From NCBI RefSeq assembly GCF_963678635.1, contig NW_026971645.1:1-64000 (forward strand): DNA of 64,000 nt. The letters are read 5' to 3'. Position numbers and translations under genes: made by a program. The notes under the pieces are model-generated. The model did not search any database and was not told the DNA's origin. It saw only the letters and a program-made list of their open reading frames with translations. The stretch's first letter is position 1. Each line of letters starts with the position of its first letter. Of this stretch, positions 1-9,341 are shown one piece after another. The DNA comes from Symsagittifera roscoffensis (lineage: Eukaryota > Xenacoelomorpha > Acoela > Convolutidae).

Positions 1-370
1 CACGCTTCCAAAGCTTCTTAAGGTATTTTTTGCCCCATTCTTCTTTAATTTTGAGAGGTAAATGCCGGATCGTTTTAACTTTTTCCTCCCTTTGGTACTC
101 AGTAACGAAATGCCACCCCTATAATCAAATAAATCAACGATTAAGCATACGCGAGTTTTGAACCTAGTGAGGAATCTACGAGTAGCGAAAGAGATTCGCA
201 AGTGCCTTCCAAAAAACTCTTAAGCTCTCAAAACTACTTCGAAAATTAATTTTTTTTTTAATTTATATAATCCAGCGCCAAAGAAAAAAGGGCATAGCTT
301 TTGAGGTTTTTTTTTATCAATGACTGCGGATAAAATTTTTTTAATAAAAATTTTTGAACCCTCTCTTCTC
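1..370. other. 3' flank of the RNF213-like gene, no gene recognised
   Basis: This AT-rich stretch lies just downstream of the stop codon of the minus-strand RNF213-like gene and would hold its 3' UTR. I see no convincing coding frame. There are T-runs near 250-310, and one ATTAAA on the minus strand (plus-strand TTTAAT near 44-49) could serve as a weak polyadenylation signal. It is not distinctive enough to call. Confidence 0.4.
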
Positions 371-3300
371 TCAGAAAAAAATTCCTTGGCGCCCCATTGT
401 TTTAACTAACGGTGTGTCAATTTGCAGAGCCGATCTATAAGCTTGGACGAGTTCGTTGTTTTTGTTGACCAAAATGTTCACAGTGACAAGTGCACAGCAG
501 TCGCTGACATGACGAGAAGGTAGAAAGTACTTCAATGGGGAGTGCAACTTCAGATCGTCCTTGAATTCGCATTGTATGCCTCCTGATGTCAAGGACATAT
601 GTCTTATTTTCCTATTCCATAGCCCGCAGAAAACAGAAGCCGTTTCTCTCATTTTTCTTTTAACTGGGACCGGGATTTTTCGCTGCAGCAAAAAATCTTC
701 AAATGACTGTACGCGGTTCGCTGTATCTGGGTCGTAATACGAAATAATGCTATTGAAAAGTTCAAATAGATCAGGAATTAAGCTTAGTTGTGGTATCCAT
801 TCTTCGTTCTTGGTCCAATCTCTGAAAATGCAGCTAAGCAATTTGTATTTGTCGCCATTTGTGTTCAATTCGCTTTGAATGCCAGTCAAAGTTATTTTGG
901 GGAGTCTTCGCCAAAAGAATTCGTTTGCCAGTACGCCAGCGTCGCTCCTATTTTCGCTGACCTCTGTCAAAACTTGGAGAAGGCTCTTTTCTTCCTTTAA
1001 ATCGTTCTGCCGCATTAAATCGTTGTATGCAGCAATGACATCTGGTAATTTTTGCAGGGAAGCGTTGATAATATCTATAAATTTTATCTCCCATACCTCG
1101 CGCTGGTCTTCGTCTTCAAAAGAGCCCTGTAATGTTTTGATGGAAGAGTCCCCAACAACAGTCAGCAGAAATTTGTACACATCTTCCTCACTCCGGCTGA
1201 TTGAGTTGCCAACGAACTTAACATTTGCGCGCAAGCATTTCAACTTTTCTTCGTCATTGCTACATATGTATAACACAGCGTGAATAAATAGTTGCATGAC
1301 ATTTCCGTTGAACTCGTTCAAGAAACTTCTGTCAAACGCTTGCCAATTATGCGGAAGTTTGTAGTCGGTGACATCCTGATCTCTGACGTCGATTGTTCCG
1401 CCTATTTTCGATCCACAGTCCGGACATTTTCCACTAGAGCTAGGGCGACCGCAATTGGCAATTGCATACACATGACCATTGGGACAAGTGTTCCAAGTGG
1501 TAAATTCTGCACTTGGCATTGCTTCTTCAACTAGCCTAACACGTCTATTCACACTATCAGGGAACGTCGGCAGATAGAGTCCTGACACTCTTCCCCGCCG
1601 CACAAGTAAGATATCTTTGAATGGTGCCATGAATCCACAGCTTTCATGGACCTCAAGAAAAGTTTGACAATAAAAGACGAACTGCCTTAGAGCATCCCCG
1701 TTCGGAGCGAGTTTATCGTTTCGATCAATTAAACTTCTACTAACGCCGCTTACTTTATTTTCAAGTACAGCTCCCTCAAAGTGTTCCATACTTTTCGGTA
1801 CGCTTGGCAATGATCTGATTTCAGTCAGCAGACGGTAAACGATTAAGTTTTTAATCTGTACATCGGTAACTGTGATTAATCTTTCAATAGCTCTGTTGGC
1901 AGCGATGAACAGAGCATTGCGTATTTCGCTGAGGAGCGTTTGGTAGTTTGGTCCCAAAACTAAGAAAACATCAAAATAAAGTTGAGTTTGAGAAGATCGT
2001 AATAGTTGAGGAATCAAGGGAGCCATTTGGGGAATAGTTTTTACCTTTTGGTACATGTTCATGCCGTGGTCATGGCATATGCTTTGTATGAAGAACTTTT
2101 GAGCGCAATTGGCGCTTTCCCCGCCCCTCTTTAGAATATCCATGACTGAAGAGGGAATTGCTCCCTGGAACCGTTGTGGGTCTGTATCTGCATTCGGCCC
2201 AATAGATTTGTCGATAAACTCAAGCAACTCTACTTTCATTTTTGCGACCAATCGAATTTGACTGGCAGTAATTTCAACACTATTCGTAGTTTTTGAATCA
2301 TGGAGAGCTTGGTTGCGGTAGACAAACTCGAAAACTGACAGAAGCATATCGTATGTTCGTTCTAGATCAACTTCGTTTCGGCTCCTTGTTATGATATCCT
2401 GTATAGTGTTATCCAATCTTCTACCACGATCACTCGTTGCTATGAGTGACAACAGTCTTTGTTTGGTCTGGTCTGTAACCCATGGCACATCATCTTGTTT
2501 TTTAAGGCAAAGTTCAATGTAGTTGTCAAGTGCATCTTTCTCACAGATTTCTATCACGTTTTCTTTGACAATTGCTAGAAAAGCGTTGACAATATTCAAC
2601 CGAAACTGTTTCCAGATTGACTTGCGAGGCTCTGTGAGAGAGGCTAAAACATTAGTGTCATGTACCATAGGCTTTGAACATTGATGTGAAAAGAGGGCTG
2701 TTTTCATTGGCTGCGGGCAAAAGGCGCAGTTTTTGTTGCCCGTCTGTTCTTTGGCACAGTAGATTTCAATTGCTTCTGCAGATAGGCTCAGACTCAGAAG
2801 CAATTGAGCTCGGAAATAATCAGTCCCAAACACATTTTCGCTATCTGTGCTTTTGTATAGTGAATCGCAAGCAGTGCACGCATTTCTAGCGGCTATGTCG
2901 TCAAGATTGTGTGAAATTTGGGACAAGTATGTAGAAAAAATAGAAATTTTGTTCAGTCTGAATCTGAAGTTGGATCTGACTTCGTCTGACAGCTCGATCC
3001 CGGAGCACAATTTCAGTATAGACACTAAATGGTCAAGCTCCTGGATTTTTCGCCGGTCCATCTTACGGCTTACAGGTTTCAATTTTTCGGCCATTAATTC
3101 TGTCTGCTCGAGTGCAAGTTTTGCTATCATTTCAGCAAGTTCTTTGTAATTTTTGGAGCCCAGATTCTTTGATCTTTCAAAAATTATGATTTTTTGAAAA
3201 ATTTGAAAATTTTTTTCAAAAATTAATGGGAAAGACTTCAGAATTGGTCTCACGTCATATAAATGTGGCGAAAGTTTCTTGAAGTGAGCAAATGAAAATG

Positions 3301-6300
3301 CAACGGTGGGTGTTTCAGACTGAAGTAGATAGCTACTCATTATTGATTCCAGCGATTTCTGGACAGTTTCGAGTTCAGCTTGAACACTTTTGTTACCCCA
3401 CATTGTACAAAATTCATGCATGATCAAGTCGTGAACAAAGCAATCAACAGCATTTTCTGCTTTTGAAATCTGGTTCAACTCATTTGCTAATTCTGTTTCC
3501 TTATTGGTGAACATCTGTAAAAAAAATTGCCAATCATCCAAATCAGTGTCGGCATAATTTTCCAGAGAATCTACCCACACAGAACTTAACTTGTCAATTA
3601 TTTCAGTACTGAACGGGAACCGAGAGGTGAATTTGAGATCTCTGACTTGTTGAGGCCTCACCAGACATATTTGTTTAGCAGAGAAAAGACGAATCCAAGC
3701 ATGTTTCCGCCAGTCAGATTGGAACAAGAGCTTGATGTTGTTGTTGAAATCAATCATTCTCATGAACTCAGCTAAATGGGGCTTTACCTTGGCTTGCAAC
3801 TCCTTGAATAAAACGCTCTCGATTGTTCCCGATGCGACCAAGTCTTGTAAATTGGCCGCTTTCAACTCTACCCACTTTTTAATTTCCTCGTTTTCCTCGG
3901 AAGCCTCAATGAAAGCACTAATTTTTCCCAGGAAAACAGACTCAAGACTTGCGTCCTTCTGTTCGTTCAACAATCGGTAAACATTTGTCACTTTCTGAAT
4001 TCGGTCGCCGTCCGAATCGTCCCCAATGACGTCATAAATAACTTCGCGCAGCAGTTTTTTCTGCAACATACTGCATTCTCCGTTTTCGAGAACAAAAATG
4101 TCCTTCAAGGTTCGATTCTGTAACAGCGCAACTTCGGAAAGAATTTGAGGTTCTTCTCTCAGGAGCTCGTCGATGTGAAAACTCTCCCATTTTCCCATCG
4201 AGAAGCTACTGTAATCCGACTCATACCAATTCCTTGGTAGCTGAACTATGAACAATGTATACATATTAGGAATTTTGTAGTCGGCATGCAGGTTCTGAAG
4301 TTTGTATTTCGCCGATGCGATAAGAGCCACGGAGTTTTGACCGTTGGAGCACAAGACAAAGAGTATTTTTGTCAAACTAGCATACATCGGTAAAGCTGCC
4401 GTTCGATAAAAGTCTTTCACTTTTTGGCCAAACTCAATATCTGTTTTAAACAGGTTCACGTCAATCACACAATGTCTTTCTTGGGTGCTTGGTGGTTGCT
4501 CATTTAGCATCAAATTCTGGTTACAATCTTTGATGTTTGTGGCTGAGGGAATTCTACAGAAGGTTGAAATTTCGATCAATTCAGACGCTGATTTGTTTTG
4601 GTAGCACTGTCGCATTAAAAAATCAGACAAATTTTTTCGTCCTTGAGAATCATAAATTTCCATCAACTTCAGGGAGTTGAAAGACGATAATTCACAGTTG
4701 GACCTAATTATGGCATCAATCGAACAAGTTTGAACAAGCTTGAGGCTGGCTGTCTCCAGTATTTCTTCATCTGTAGGTCCAATGCTTTTCAGCTCCTCGA
4801 TTTCAGCTTGTCTTTTTAGGCTAATTTCAGCTTGTATTAAAACACAAGCTGTCGTGTCTTTTTTATACCCGATAAAAGCGTCCCTGATATAAAACGAGCA
4901 AGTCTCCTTGTCCGTTCGGGGTACCTGTGAAAACTCCTGCAAATTTTCAATGAGTTTCTCTCGCAGTTTCGCTAAGTTTGAGTTCAGTACCGATTCCATG
5001 CCTAAGAAATGTTTTTCCAGTCGGTTCAAAAGTGGAATCGGGAACTGTCTGGCAGTCTTTTCCTCTTCAATCATGATGAGTCTGAATTTCTCAGAGACAC
5101 TACACTTGACTCTATTGGTTCCCAAACCAAGATCAACGTACCTTTTACCTCCGTAGTAGACATAATACTGGTTCAGAGCATCGTACAAAGACTCGTAAAG
5201 AGAGCCTAAGTTCAATAGAACCACAGTGGTTCCTCTTTCCATACACACTTTGATTCGGTTGATGTTCTTGCATACCTGAATGTACTCTTGATCTCGGGGA
5301 AATGAGGATCCGAAAATTACTTCATAATCGTTCAACTTCAGAACCTCGGATACTAAATGAAGTGCTGAGAAATTCTCGGTCATTAGTAACAAGTATCGGC
5401 TTTCGTTGTTTAGTTTTCGTTCCTCGCTCGTCAATTTGGACCTCTCATCCGCTTCTCTGATGTTCTGATGAACTAACTCTAAAGTGTCGACCGCATCACT
5501 CACGCTTGTGTCTTCGAATACTCCCTTTTGCAATAATTCATCAGCAAACACTTGCACACAACGACTCCCTTTTTCTCCAAAGTTGCGTCTAATCGCACAT
5601 CGTACAGTAGGCCACATAAGAGTTCTCTCTGACAGTAGAAATCTGTAGAGCAGTTTCAACAGGCCATAAAAATCTCTCAAGCCGAAATATTCGGCATTCT
5701 CATTCTGGATTTGGGAACGGTACACTTTTTGGTATGCGTCGGCCAGCGGTTGAATTAAGTTATCCAACGCTTTTCCCTCGTTTTCCACTCGACAAATGCC
5801 TCGTGCACTTTTGACCAGCTCCTCGGAATCTGGAATTGTTCGGCTGACAAAAATTCCCCGATTCATTTTGGCTGGATCAAGGGCCCAGTTGGAAATTCCG
5901 ATGAAGCCCACTTTCCCCCAGTCCTGTTTCTCTGATTCTGGCTCCACGTAGCCCTCCTCTAAAAGAGGATGCAGGGTCTTCAGGGGCATCTTAGCCGAGT
6001 CCTCGGCCAAACCAATTTCGTCCAGGACTACAACACTCGTGAACTGTTGCAAGCTCTTTCCTCTCTGATACATAGCAGCCTGCCTGAAAACACTGATGAT
6101 ACCTTCAGCGTGCGTGTGTGGCGAGCACTGAAACGAGAGCATCTGAACGTGTTTCAAATTCCGAAAAAGCTCATTTCGCGAACTATCTCCTTGCATCGCG
6201 TCCATTACAATCGTTTTAGCCAAGGATTTGGAGCTGCCTGGTTTGCCCACCAAAAACAGAGGGATCCTCAATTCGATGCAAATTATAATCATGAAAACGT

Positions 6301-8176
6301 TCTCTGTTAATGCAAAGTTCTTTGCTATGTTTGCTTTTGCGTCTAAAGTGATATTCTGCATGAAAATTTGCATGCAAGTTTCTATTTCGCTCAATATAGT
6401 CATTGAACCATTTGGAAGTTTATAGCGTCCAGTGAAGCATTTTTCAATTGCCTCTCTGTAGCTCCTTCGATCATCTAACGATGAATGATAGCAGACTCCA
6501 AGTGTAAGAATCATCAACCTTGTCACTTGACTTTTCACCGCATGTCTGTTCGTATTTCGAATTAGTTCATCCATTTGCGGAAAAAGTATTATCCGTTTTG
6601 AATAGAAAAATCCTAGTACGGTCATCGCTCGCTCTATATCTCGCAAGCTCACGAACAAACATTGGTCTCGATTCCTTCGCAGATACTTCTGTGACTCCCA
6701 CAATACGTTGCAGATAAAGTTAACATCCATCTGATTCAGATCGACGCCACTTGCCCTGTTTGTAACTATCTGTTTTATGTACTTGTTTTCAACTTCACTG
6801 TTCAGATGTCCGAAATCCCAGATCAATGGGCGCAAACTCGGAGGAAGAGGGTTCACCCGGTACACCAAGTGACGCATCGGGATGTCAGAGTCCAACTTGT
6901 CGCTCGTTGCGGAAGACTTGACATGATACCCGAGTCCTTGTGATTCAAGTTTTCTTATCATTTCTTCATCATGTTTTCTATATGGGTTGCAGGCAACAAC
7001 GACTTTGAGTCCCGACGTCATATCTAGATTTCGGCCATTTACACTAAAATCGCAAAGGACTTCTTTGATTCCGTATATTGCGTCTGTTGTGTTTGCTTCA
7101 TCAAAAAACAAAACCGTAAAAAATTCACCGCCAAATTTATTGCGATTTTCAGCGGCTAATTTTTCAGCTGCTTCTACGCTTTTCACGATGTCTAGTATCG
7201 TAGTTCCACCGTGAATTTTCACAATTTTTTTGTTTTCTGCGTTCTTTCCTCTGGCCATTATGTTGCACAGATACTCAATCAATCTAGTTTTCCCACAGCC
7301 CGTTTCACCCATGATAACCACCGGAATGTTGCATCTGAACCTCATATAAATCGCCAGCAGTTTCAGGACATTGTCCTGGGTTAGCTCATACGTTGCATCA
7401 AACTGGATCTGACTAGGTTCGAGTCCTAACACACGACACAACTTGATTTGTTTTTCTCCCAAGTCAAGCTCGTCAAAGTCTTCACTCAAGACATCCTTCC
7501 GCTTTATCATGCCCTGATCTTCTCCGCTCATCACGTTCTCAGCCAGCAATTTTTTACTCCAGCCAAGTAAATTGGAATTGTTATTCTGGACTCCTAGAAA
7601 AGTGAAAGTCATCTGGTCGGGGTTGACAATGACGTATGGCTGTGGGGAGTCTTCCCATCGTCTTCGAATCTGATGTAACTCGTAGTTGCTAGTGCTTCCA
7701 TTGAGACCGAACAATGGCGAGTCGTCAGCGATGCTCAAACTTGGAAGAGCAAAATCGTTGGCCATTTCAACCAGACAGTGCTTAATAAAAAAATTCTTAA
7801 TTTCTACGAACTCTTGAGTTTGCTGAAAATAATTTTTTTCGCAAGCAATGAGCTGCATGTTAAGAAACCTCGCAAAGAACGTGATTTGAGCCCAAGTCGG
7901 ATTTTGGAGTCCACTGTTGCGTTTTAGAACCCGAAGGATCAAGCGGCAATCCTGTTGTTTGTTGTTAGCATTGTATTCAGTTAGGTCTCTCTTTTTATTT
8001 AAGGCCTCCAGGTAGTGAAAAGACCTCTGATAATCAGGACTTTGAACGATAATTGGATCTGGGCCAATGACTCGCTTTGAGTCAGTTTCAACCTCGTCAT
8101 TTTGCAGACATTGGTTAGGAGAGAGACATATAGCACATGGTAACAGGTCACAAAGGGGTTTCCATGGTGATGATTC
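371..8176 (-). CDS. rnf213: RNF213-like E3 ubiquitin ligase / dynein-like AAA+ protein, long 3'-terminal coding exon (about 2601 codons, 5' partial)
   Basis: This single open exon encodes the AAA+ and C-terminal parts of an RNF213-family protein, a giant cytosolic AAA+ ATPase and ubiquitin ligase linked in vertebrates to lipid droplets and antimicrobial ubiquitylation. Residues are numbered from the first codon at 8176. AAA module 1 has Walker A GETGCGKT (290-297) and Walker B FFDEAN (D359, E360). AAA module 2 has Walker A GKPGSSKS (644-651), Walker B VVVLDEIG (D719, E720) and the family-typical ISNWALDPAKMNR segment. Near the C-terminus is an RZ-type zinc finger, C2231-x3-H2235-x6-C2242-x8-C2251-x2-C2254. 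At the position expected for the RING there are Cys/His pairs (CTAC at 1767-1770, then CAFC and HQC), but no canonical C3HC4 RING is visible. The reading frame stays open upstream of the first candidate start as far as 8176, where a CTACCTTTTAG acceptor lies at 8177-8178. It is therefore the last exon, not a complete gene. No internal stops; it looks functional. Confidence 0.9.
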   Translation of the reverse strand, partial: ESSPWKPLCDLLPCAICLSPNQCLQNDEVETDSKRVIGPDPIIVQSPDYQRSFHYLEALNKKRDLTEYNANNKQQDCRLILRVLKRNSGLQNPTWAQITFFARFLNMQLIACEKNYFQQTQEFVEIKNFFIKHCLVEMANDFALPSLSIADDSPLFGLNGSTSNYELHQIRRRWEDSPQPYVIVNPDQMTFTFLGVQNNNSNLLGWSKKLLAENVMSGEDQGMIKRKDVLSEDFDELDLGEKQIKLCRVLGLEPSQIQFDATYELTQDNVLKLLAIYMRFRCNIPVVIMGETGCGKTRLIEYLCNIMARGKNAENKKIVKIHGGTTILDIVKSVEAAEKLAAENRNKFGGEFFTVLFFDEANTTDAIYGIKEVLCDFSVNGRNLDMTSGLKVVVACNPYRKHDEEMIRKLESQGLGYHVKSSATSDKLDSDIPMRHLVYRVNPLPPSLRPLIWDFGHLNSEVENKYIKQIVTNRASGVDLNQMDVNFICNVLWESQKYLRRNRDQCLFVSLRDIERAMTVLGFFYSKRIILFPQMDELIRNTNRHAVKSQVTRLMILTLGVCYHSSLDDRRSYREAIEKCFTGRYKLPNGSMTILSEIETCMQIFMQNITLDAKANIAKNFALTENVFMIIICIELRIPLFLVGKPGSSKSLAKTIVMDAMQGDSSRNELFRNLKHVQMLSFQCSPHTHAEGIISVFRQAAMYQRGKSLQQFTSVVVLDEIGLAEDSAKMPLKTLHPLLEEGYVEPESEKQDWGKVGFIGISNWALDPAKMNRGIFVSRTIPDSEELVKSARGICRVENEGKALDNLIQPLADAYQKVYRSQIQNENAEYFGLRDFYGLLKLLYRFLLSERTLMWPTVRCAIRRNFGEKGSRCVQVFADELLQKGVFEDTSVSDAVDTLELVHQNIREADERSKLTSEERKLNNESRYLLLMTENFSALHLVSEVLKLNDYEVIFGSSFPRDQEYIQVCKNINRIKVCMERGTTVVLLNLGSLYESLYDALNQYYVYYGGKRYVDLGLGTNRVKCSVSEKFRLIMIEEEKTARQFPIPLLNRLEKHFLGMESVLNSNLAKLREKLIENLQEFSQVPRTDKETCSFYIRDAFIGYKKDTTACVLIQAEISLKRQAEIEELKSIGPTDEEILETASLKLVQTCSIDAIIRSNCELSSFNSLKLMEIYDSQGRKNLSDFLMRQCYQNKSASELIEISTFCRIPSATNIKDCNQNLMLNEQPPSTQERHCVIDVNLFKTDIEFGQKVKDFYRTAALPMYASLTKILFVLCSNGQNSVALIASAKYKLQNLHADYKIPNMYTLFIVQLPRNWYESDYSSFSMGKWESFHIDELLREEPQILSEVALLQNRTLKDIFVLENGECSMLQKKLLREVIYDVIGDDSDGDRIQKVTNVYRLLNEQKDASLESVFLGKISAFIEASEENEEIKKWVELKAANLQDLVASGTIESVLFKELQAKVKPHLAEFMRMIDFNNNIKLLFQSDWRKHAWIRLFSAKQICLVRPQQVRDLKFTSRFPFSTEIIDKLSSVWVDSLENYADTDLDDWQFFLQMFTNKETELANELNQISKAENAVDCFVHDLIMHEFCTMWGNKSVQAELETVQKSLESIMSSYLLQSETPTVAFSFAHFKKLSPHLYDVRPILKSFPLIFEKNFQIFQKIIIFERSKNLGSKNYKELAEMIAKLALEQTELMAEKLKPVSRKMDRRKIQELDHLVSILKLCSGIELSDEVRSNFRFRLNKISIFSTYLSQISHNLDDIAARNACTACDSLYKSTDSENVFGTDYFRAQLLLSLSLSAEAIEIYCAKEQTGNKNCAFCPQPMKTALFSHQCSKPMVHDTNVLASLTEPRKSIWKQFRLNIVNAFLAIVKENVIEICEKDALDNYIELCLKKQDDVPWVTDQTKQRLLSLIATSDRGRRLDNTIQDIITRSRNEVDLERTYDMLLSVFEFVYRNQALHDSKTTNSVEITASQIRLVAKMKVELLEFIDKSIGPNADTDPQRFQGAIPSSVMDILKRGGESANCAQKFFIQSICHDHGMNMYQKVKTIPQMAPLIPQLLRSSQTQLYFDVFLVLGPNYQTLLSEIRNALFIAANRAIERLITVTDVQIKNLIVYRLLTEIRSLPSVPKSMEHFEGAVLENKVSGVSRSLIDRNDKLAPNGDALRQFVFYCQTFLEVHESCGFMAPFKDILLVRRGRVSGLYLPTFPDSVNRRVRLVEEAMPSAEFTTWNTCPNGHVYAIANCGRPSSSGKCPDCGSKIGGTIDVRDQDVTDYKLPHNWQAFDRSFLNEFNGNVMQLFIHAVLYICSNDEEKLKCLRANVKFVGNSISRSEEDVYKFLLTVVGDSSIKTLQGSFEDEDQREVWEIKFIDIINASLQKLPDVIAAYNDLMRQNDLKEEKSLLQVLTEVSENRSDAGVLANEFFWRRLPKITLTGIQSELNTNGDKYKLLSCIFRDWTKNEEWIPQLSLIPDLFELFNSIISYYDPDTANRVQSFEDFLLQRKIPVPVKRKMRETASVFCGLWNRKIRHMSLTSGGIQCEFKDDLKLHSPLKYFLPSRHVSDCCALVTVNILVNKNNELVQAYRSALQIDTPLVKTMGRQGIFF

Positions 8177-9341
8177 CTAAAAGGTAGAAGGCATGCTATT
8201 ACAAAAAATGACTTTAATCTGACTAGTCATCAATTTCTCGGGACCCAAAAGAAACAAGTCGTGACGCTGTGAAACTTTAGAAATTAGGTGCGACTTTTCC
8301 CGACCAAAAAACGTTAGCCAGCGACTTTGTGCAATCCAGAGATTTCGATTCGATTGCATGTGACCCAGAAAAAATTGCACCGAAATCTCGCCGAGCAACG
8401 TAGAGCTAAAAAAAGAACTAAACTAGGAACGTAAAAAAATTGTTACTTTGAGCGACTGAGAAAATGTTATGCCTACTTTTGAATGAAAACTGAAACTCTA
8501 TCGTATAGTATATAACTTAAAGTATGATAGAACAAAATCAAAAGCTAGAAAAGTTTGCACTGCAAATAATTTTCATAGGTACCTGGCAGATATGAAGTCG
8601 CAAACATTTTTTTTCAACTGGGGCAAAACAAATGTTTTGACTAGTTTTTTTATATTAGTTTGATTTTTTCGAAATGTGCATTTTTTGTACATTAATGCGC
8701 CCAAATAACTGGTTTGCCTGCGCCGGAAAAACGTATGCTCCTAATTTTTATACATGGTCTGCCCCTTTTTTACAGTACAGTTTTGAGTGTAAAACCCGTT
8801 AAAGGGGCAGTTTTTGGCGCAGAGAAACGAGAAAAACGCATAATATGACCCGTTATAATAGTAAGTTAAACCGATTTGTTACTTCAACGGGGTTGTCCCA
8901 GAGGTCGTCAGTTTTCAGTGATGTTGATTTCGCTAGATACTTCAAGACGTCTGTATGTCAGGCGGACTACCGTTACACTTGCGGTTTTCTTTTTTTGTTG
9001 TTTTAGTCCAATCTTGGCATAACTAATTAGTTTTGTGCTATAATCAATACAAGGTTACAACGTGAGTTTCTGGGAAAGCTGTTTTCTTCTGAAACTGTTT
9101 CTAAGTTTGAGAGCCCATTAGCTTTGTGGGGTTTAGGTACCGTAGTTTTTCACCTTCTTTGAGCGTTTTGTCTTAAGTGTAACTTTGTAATAATCTGGTT
9201 TAAAGCGATCATTTTTGTGAGGATGTTTTTGTTGCTGCCAGTAATTTTGGTAAATAATGTTTGCATCAGTCTCTTCATTGATTTATGCTTTGTTTTGAAC
9301 AGTTCACCTTGTTCTTATGGATAGCAGCCGCTTAGAATTTT

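Noticed and set aside
8177-8398. 73-codon minus-strand frame just upstream of the terminal RNF213-like exon
   Set aside because: It lies across the acceptor tract CTACCTTTTAG, has no matching donor, and encodes nothing recognisable; it is intron.
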